Below, piece after piece: positions 5,836 through 8,760 of a stretch of DNA of 8,760 bases. The number at the start of each line of letters is the position of its first letter. Within the stretch, counting starts at the first letter, position 1. A model generated the notes under the pieces. It did no database searches and had not been told where the DNA came from. It worked only from the letters and a program-made list of their open reading frames with translations. A program made the translations under genes and the position numbers. This stretch comes from an uncultured Candidatus Nitrosopelagicus sp. (GTDB lineage: Archaea; Thermoproteota; Nitrososphaeria; Nitrososphaerales; Nitrosopumilaceae). The stretch covers positions 1-8,760 of the forward strand of contig CALBOT010000026.1 in assembly GCA_937896695.1 (NCBI GenBank), given 5' to 3'.

Positions 5836-5853
5836 CACATTAAGGAATGTGAT
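5834..5853. promoter_or_regulatory. Candidate operator: perfect 8-bp inverted repeat
   Basis: ATCACATT-AAGG-AATGTGAT has two exact 8-bp arms and a 4-bp spacer. It overlaps the end of the TATA box and stops 5 bp before the ATG. A dimeric winged-helix protein fits such a site, so the adjacent gene may repress its own transcription. As the transcript should start at or near the ATG, the repeat is more likely DNA-acting than an RNA hairpin. Confidence 0.55.
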
Positions 5854-5858
5854 GTATA

Positions 5859-6137
5859 ATGACCTATAGAACCAGTATGCAAATTGTGGCAGATGTATTA
5901 ACAGTTACAGAACAGACTGGTCAAGAAGGTATCAAAACTACATCACTTCTTACAAAAGCTAATCTTTCACACTCTAGGTTAGAGAAATTTGTGAAAAATT
6001 TGACTGGTGCAGGATTGATAAACAGAATTGAATTTGATGGAAGACATACATTTGTCATTACAGAAAAAGGTAGACAGTATTTAGAGTCTTATCAGAAATT
6101 CTCAGATCTTGCAGGATCATTTGGTTTAGATTTATAA
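5859..6137 (+). CDS. Winged-helix transcription regulator
   Basis: This 92-residue protein is a lone winged-helix DNA-binding domain of the type common in Nitrososphaerota (similar to the HTH_45 group). Helix 1 is SMQIVADVLTV. The turn and recognition region is IKTTSLLTKANLSHSRLEKFV. It continues KNLTGAGLINRIEFDGRHTF, in which the loop GAGLI and strands around residues 52-68 make the wing, then ITEKGRQYLESY, the ITxKGxxYL motif typical of the family's last strand and helix. No ligand-binding domain is attached. Dimerisation could use the C-terminal helix. ATG at 5859 fits the TATA spacing. Two palindromes at its promoter suggest autoregulation and possible control of the divergent Cys/His protein. 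Its stop is 2 bp from the stop of the next, convergent gene. Confidence 0.85.
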   Translation: MTYRTSMQIVADVLTVTEQTGQEGIKTTSLLTKANLSHSRLEKFVKNLTGAGLINRIEFDGRHTFVITEKGRQYLESYQKFSDLAGSFGLDL

Positions 6138-6139
6138 TT

Positions 6140-6358
6140 TTATTTTCTAAATTTCTTTCTTCTTTCTCGTCGAAGTCTTTGTTGTTCTTTACGTGTCTGC
6201 ATAGAACTGTAAAGTATAATGATTATTGCACCTGCAATTGATGCATAGAACAAAGGAATGATAGGCTCTTCACGAAGACCACCATCAGTAGGACTGACAA
6301 ATGCAATTGGAATTCCAATCACCATGCAACAAAATATTACCATCAGGTATTTGTTCAT
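6140..6358 (-). CDS. Small two-helix membrane protein, similar to its divergent neighbour
   Basis: This 72-residue protein has two predicted membrane helices, about 4-21 (YLMVIFCCMVIGIPIAFV) and 35-50 (IPLFYASIAGAIIIIL), joined by a loop with DGGL. It ends in a strongly basic tail (RKEQQRLRRERRKKFRK), which should stay in the cytoplasm. I recognise no function. The layout and several residues match the protein encoded divergently at 6404: MxK start, F(V/I)-P before a GGL loop, Px-F, a GAxxIIxY helix end and a basic Gln-rich tail. The two are probably paralogues. ATG at 6356-6358 lies 25.5 nt after an ATAAAT box. Confidence 0.7.
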   Translation of the reverse strand: MNKYLMVIFCCMVIGIPIAFVSPTDGGLREEPIIPLFYASIAGAIIIILYSSMQTRKEQQRLRRERRKKFRK

Positions 6359-6403
6359 AGAAATACCAAATCATTAAATCATTTATCTGTTTTATCCTTT
6401 TAG
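6359..6403. promoter_or_regulatory. Back-to-back promoters of the divergent membrane-protein pair
   Basis: The 45-bp gap contains TTAAAT (6374-6379) centred 27.5 nt before the plus-strand ATG at 6404, and ATAAAT on the minus strand (6381-6386) centred 25.5 nt before the minus-strand ATG at 6358. The boxes are one base apart, so the two genes probably share or compete for one promoter region. Confidence 0.5.
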
Positions 6404-6595
6404 ATGTCTAAAATATTAGATTTAGTAGGATTGGGATTGATTGGAGGAACAGTTGTTTCTTTTATTCCAGGATTAATACCAAATCTAGAAGGAGGACTTA
6501 ATCCAGTTTTCTGGGGATGTGCTTTAGGTGCACTTGCAATAATCATTTATCGAAAACAACAAAGAAAAAAACAAGATCAAAACTTATCGAAATAG
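6404..6595 (+). CDS. Small two-helix membrane protein, similar to its divergent neighbour
   Basis: This 63-residue protein has two hydrophobic helices, about 5-23 (LDLVGLGLIGGTVVSFIPG) and 34-49 (PVFWGCALGALAIIIY), a short EGGLNP loop, and a basic tail (RKQQRKKQDQNLSK). No function is recognised. It shares layout and loop/helix residues with the divergently encoded protein at 6140-6358 and is shorter in the loop. Both termini are likely cytoplasmic by the positive-inside rule. ATG at 6404 is supported by the TATA spacing. Confidence 0.7.
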   Translation: MSKILDLVGLGLIGGTVVSFIPGLIPNLEGGLNPVFWGCALGALAIIIYRKQQRKKQDQNLSK

Positions 6596-6628
6596 ATCAA
6601 CAGCTCAATCAAAACTACACCGGCAGAT

Positions 6629-6637
6629 CTATAAAGG
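6629..6637 (+). promoter_or_regulatory. TATA box before the 26-residue ORF
   Basis: CTATAAAGG predicts a transcript start near 6659, just before the ATG at 6664. A GGGGAG sequence (6657-6662) lies 1 nt before that ATG, probably too close to act as a ribosome-binding site. The promoter is well formed in a gap that otherwise has no gene. Confidence 0.5.
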
Positions 6638-6663
6638 ACTAGACAAACAAATTTTCGGGGAGC

Positions 6664-6744
6664 ATGGAAGAAAAGATCGAATGGTGGAAAGGACTTGGAG
6701 AAGAACTTCAAGTAGACATTGAAACTACAATTGATAATAATTAG
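6664..6744 (+). CDS. Probable small protein of 26 residues
   Basis: ATG at 6664 opens a 26-codon frame ending in TAG at 6742-6744. The start of the peptide reads MEEKIEWWKGLGEELQVDIE; the rest is polar. It is acidic, has two adjacent Trp and could form an amphipathic helix. It has its own clear TATA box and ends 9 bp before the TATA box of the next gene, so it fills the gap between two promoters neatly. No family is recognised. It could also be a small RNA that contains an ORF by chance, so only conservation would settle it. Confidence 0.45.
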   Translation: MEEKIEWWKGLGEELQVDIETTIDNN

Positions 6745-6752
6745 ATCTTAAG

Positions 6753-6760
6753 TTTTATAA
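6753..6760 (+). promoter_or_regulatory. TATA box of the pentapeptide-repeat gene
   Basis: TTTTATAA is centred 27.5 nt before the ATG at 6784 and 24.5 nt before a TTG at 6781. Either would be leaderless; the ATG is the stronger start codon. Confidence 0.65.
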
Positions 6761-6783
6761 TAAATTTCAACTAGTAGTAATTG

Positions 6784-8589
6784 ATGAAGATTAACAATCT
6801 ATCTTTTATCATACTCGGAATAATTTTAGTAGTATTTGCATTTTGGAGTGCAACAGATACTTCATTTTCAAGTTTGAAAGGAATAGAACATCAAGAAACA
6901 TTAATGAAGATTAATCAATGTGAAAACTCCAAAACCGATAATTCTTTTGAAACGTATATGACTATTTCATCCCAATTTGATGTTGATTGGTCGTATTGTG
7001 ATCTAACAGGAGTTGTACTAAGACATGTTTCATTAGTAGGTGCAGATTTGAGTGGTGCTGATTTGAGTGGTGCTGATTTGACAGGAGTTAATTTAGTAGG
7101 TGCAGATTTGAGTGGTGCAAAATTATTTGGCGTGGATTTCAGACAAGCGGATTTGTATCAAGCTAATTTGGAAAATGCAATTCTAGACGGAGCTGATTTA
7201 AGAGATACAGTAATGGAAGATGTTAATCTAAACAATGCATCCTTAAAACATGCATATATCTATAAAACAATTCTTGCAAATACAGAATTTACAAATGTAG
7301 ATGCATCTTATTCAAATTTTTGTGGTCAAGATTTGACCAAAAAGATTTTTCATAATACAAATCTAAGTGGTGCAAATTTAGCACATACAAAGATGCAATA
7401 TACATACTTAGGAAGTGCAATCTTGTATGAAACTAATTTTGAAGAATCAAATCTAATCGGATCAGATTTTTCAGATAATTCATTAAAAAAAGTTAATTTT
7501 AAAGGAAGTAATCTATATTCAGTAAATTTAAAAAATTCTGACTTAACTGAAGCCAATTTGGAAAATGCAGATTTGACTAACGCTAATTTGGAAAATGCAG
7601 ATTTGACTAATGTAAAAATTTTTGGAGTGGATTTTACTTCAACAAAAATTAATGGTGCAAATATGAATGACGTAGACGAAACAAAGACGGAGGATTTTTA
7701 TGAAAAATCAGACACAAAGATATTAAAAAAATATTCAAACCTATTAGATGGAAATTTTTCAAATTTAGATATTAGTGATATGGATATTTCAGAGTCAAAA
7801 TTTCATAAAATAGATTTTTCAAACTCCGACATGTCTAATAATAAAATGGCCCATGTTGACTTTCAAGGATCAGATTTATCACATACAAATTTGACGAATG
7901 CTGAATTATTAGGTGCAAATCTATCAGGTGTAAATTTAGTAGGTGCAAATTTATCTGGGGCAAATTTATCTAATTCAAATTTATCTGGTGCAAATCTCAA
8001 AGATGCAATTTTAGATAATGCTAAATTGTATGGAGCTGATTTAACAGGAGCTTATTTAGAAAATGCTAGTTTTGAAAAAGTAGATATCAAAGGTGCAAAA
8101 TTCAATGGAGCCTACATGATAGGAGTTAGTTTTGAAAACATGGATTTACGAAATGCTAATTTGGAAGGAATTCATATGCCAGGACAAGATTTCAAAGGAT
8201 TAGATCTAACAGGAATTAATTTACAAAATTCAGTTTTAAAAGAATCTAATTTTGAGAACTCTAACTTAGCAAATGCAAATTTAGATTCAGCATATCTTAA
8301 TTCTGTAAATTTTAAAAATGCAGATATGACAAATGTAAGTTTGAATAATGCAGACTTGGGTGCAGCAGATTTAACTAATGCTAATTTGGATAGTGCAAAA
8401 ATACAAAATTCTTTTTTTAAAAATGCAAAGATGGAAAATATGAATATTAATGAAACAATAACAGATAGTTGCTTTGAACAAGATTTGATTAATAGAATGA
8501 TTTGTAAAATTAAATTGGAATTAAATCCAGACAGTCCACCCTATGAAACAAATTACGATTTTAGAGATAATTACGTATTAAGAAATTAA
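6784..8589 (+). CDS. Membrane-anchored pentapeptide-repeat protein with two beta-helix blocks
   Basis: This 601-residue protein begins with a hydrophobic helix (about 7-22, SFIILGIILVVFAFWS) that is a signal anchor or signal peptide, so the rest probably lies outside the cell. Pentapeptide repeats of the A(D/N)LxX type follow in two blocks. The central residue is in phase from about L74 to M294, roughly 45 repeats (genomic 6997-7665). After a charged linker (about 295-324) the phase shifts by one and continues from F325 to about I555, roughly 47 repeats (7756-8448). Each block should fold as a right-handed quadrilateral beta-helix of about 11 turns. The C-terminal 45 residues are unlike the repeats and contain C563 and C574; C46 and C72 precede block 1. 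The ATG is chosen over the TTG at 6781. The size and anchor differ from cytoplasmic gyrase-binding pentapeptide proteins, so the role is unknown; a surface or scaffold role is a guess. The stop directly abuts tRNA-Thr. Confidence 0.9.
   Translation: MKINNLSFIILGIILVVFAFWSATDTSFSSLKGIEHQETLMKINQCENSKTDNSFETYMTISSQFDVDWSYCDLTGVVLRHVSLVGADLSGADLSGADLTGVNLVGADLSGAKLFGVDFRQADLYQANLENAILDGADLRDTVMEDVNLNNASLKHAYIYKTILANTEFTNVDASYSNFCGQDLTKKIFHNTNLSGANLAHTKMQYTYLGSAILYETNFEESNLIGSDFSDNSLKKVNFKGSNLYSVNLKNSDLTEANLENADLTNANLENADLTNVKIFGVDFTSTKINGANMNDVDETKTEDFYEKSDTKILKKYSNLLDGNFSNLDISDMDISESKFHKIDFSNSDMSNNKMAHVDFQGSDLSHTNLTNAELLGANLSGVNLVGANLSGANLSNSNLSGANLKDAILDNAKLYGADLTGAYLENASFEKVDIKGAKFNGAYMIGVSFENMDLRNANLEGIHMPGQDFKGLDLTGINLQNSVLKESNFENSNLANANLDSAYLNSVNFKNADMTNVSLNNADLGAADLTNANLDSAKIQNSFFKNAKMENMNINETITDSCFEQDLINRMICKIKLELNPDSPPYETNYDFRDNYVLRN
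7033..7118 (+). repeat. 26-bp near-adjacent direct repeat within the pentapeptide gene
   Basis: The 26 bp at 7033-7058 (TTAGTAGGTGCAGATTTGAG plus TGGTGC) recur exactly at 7093-7118, a 60-bp period equal to one 20-residue beta-helix turn. Between them GGTGCTGATTTGAGT is also tandemly repeated at 15 bp. Confidence 0.8.
7555..7610 (+). repeat. 26-bp tandem repeat, 30-bp period, within the pentapeptide gene
   Basis: The 26 bp at 7555-7580 are repeated exactly at 7585-7610. The unit codes for two pentapeptides (NLENA-DLTNx). The identical codons imply a recent duplication or slippage. Confidence 0.85.
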
Positions 8590-8663
8590 AGCCTCGAGTG
8601 GGATCCGAACCCACGACCTTTTCATTACGAGTGAAATGCTCTACCAGACTGAGCTATCGAGGC
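8590..8663 (-). tRNA. tRNA-Thr (anticodon CGT)
   Basis: On the minus strand the 74-nt cloverleaf has acceptor GCCTCGA paired with TCGAGGC, D stem GCTC/GAGC with loop AGTCTGGTA, anticodon stem TTTCA/TGAAA around CTCGTAA (anticodon CGT, reading ACG), variable loop AGGTC, and T stem GTGGG/CCCAC around TTCGGAT. The discriminator is T73, usual for archaeal tRNA-Thr. No CCA is encoded and no intron is seen. The 3' end directly abuts the pentapeptide gene stop. Confidence 0.95.
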
Positions 8664-8684
8664 ACGAACGATTTCTTCTCAGAG

Positions 8685-8692
8685 TTTATAAA
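8685..8692. promoter_or_regulatory. Symmetric TATA box shared by tRNA-Thr and the phosphohexomutase gene
   Basis: TTTATAAA is its own reverse complement. Its centre (8688.5) lies exactly 25.5 nt from both the GTG at 8714 (plus strand) and the tRNA 5' end at 8663 (minus strand). It could serve transcription in both directions. Confidence 0.65.
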
Positions 8693-8713
8693 AAGCGTTT
8701 CTGGTTTAAAGAA

Positions 8714-8760
8714 GTGAAAATTTCAATATCAGGAATACGAGGAGTATATGGAAAAGATTT
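8714..8760 (+). CDS. Phosphohexomutase (phosphoglucosamine/phosphomannomutase type), N-terminal end (partial)
   Basis: The frame opens with GTG at 8714 and runs off the window after 15 codons: (M)KISISGIRGVYGKD. The SGIRGVxGxD(L) opening is the N-terminal signature of the alpha-D-phosphohexomutase family, which moves phosphate between C1 and C6 of hexoses, as in the archaeal glucosamine- or mannose-phosphate mutases. Which sugar cannot be told without the rest, including the active-site Ser loop. The GTG start is supported by the family's usual short N-terminus and by the TATA spacing. Confidence 0.75.
   Translation, partial: MKISISGIRGVYGKD

Noticed and set aside
6781..6783. TTG as start of the pentapeptide protein
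   Set aside because: The ATG directly after it is a stronger start and fits the TATA spacing as well.
7350..7556. 68-codon minus-strand frame inside the pentapeptide gene
   Set aside because: It is a by-product of the repetitive codon pattern of the repeats on the other strand.
7021..8448. Short regular repeats that could suggest a CRISPR or satellite array
   Set aside because: They keep one reading frame with pentapeptide periodicity and have no constant repeat with unique spacers.
6784..8589. Qnr/MfpA-like gyrase-protection protein
   Set aside because: Those proteins are around 200 residues and cytoplasmic, while this one is about 600 residues with a membrane anchor and two blocks.

Overview
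The window looks like chromosome of an ammonia-oxidising archaeon of the Nitrososphaerota (Thaumarchaeota), most like Nitrosopumilus. Four things point there: an archaeal histone, an archaeal/eukaryotic-type ribosomal protein eS17, a membrane-anchored blue-copper protein of the kind abundant in these copper-dependent organisms, and AT-rich DNA with archaeal TATA boxes. Nearly every promoter I can see has its TATA box centred about 25-28 nt before the start codon, so most transcripts should be leaderless or nearly so; this rule also helped choose start codons. The species assignment is inference from gene content; I could not run a search.

Layout. 1-177 is the 3' end of a probable THUMP-domain (tRNA-modification) gene. 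169-2200 is a minus-strand run: a TatD-family hydrolase, then eS17 with a long acidic tail, then a fusion of a MoaD/ThiS-like ubiquitin fold to a Cgi121-like (KEOPS, tRNA t6A) domain. 2259-2590 holds the histone gene and tRNA-Cys(GCA) on the plus strand. 2585-3007 (minus) is a cupredoxin whose last codons overlap the tRNA 3' end. 3102-4862 is a large AIPR-family protein with a nuclease-like N-terminus, the likeliest phage-defence gene here. 4863-5006 is a short gap with two possible hairpins. 5007-6595 contains small genes: a CxxC zinc-binding protein, a Cys/His-cluster protein, a winged-helix regulator with a perfect palindrome at its transcription start, and a divergent pair of similar two-helix membrane proteins. 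6664-6744 is a likely 26-residue small protein. 6784-8589 is a membrane-anchored pentapeptide-repeat protein with two beta-helix blocks. 8590-8663 (minus) is tRNA-Thr(CGT), and 8714-8760 is the 5' end of a phosphohexomutase gene, divergent from the tRNA across one symmetric TATA box.

How it fits together. The left third is mostly information processing (tRNA modification, ribosome, chromatin, tRNA). The centre and right carry more lineage-specific genes: copper electron transfer, defence, small zinc and membrane proteins, and a surface repeat protein. I see no insertion sequence, integrase, CRISPR array or attachment-site duplication. The items most worth following up are the Ubl-Cgi121 fusion with an internal Gly-Gly, the palindromes around the regulator promoter, the AIPR gene, the small ORF, and the symmetric tRNA/CDS promoter.
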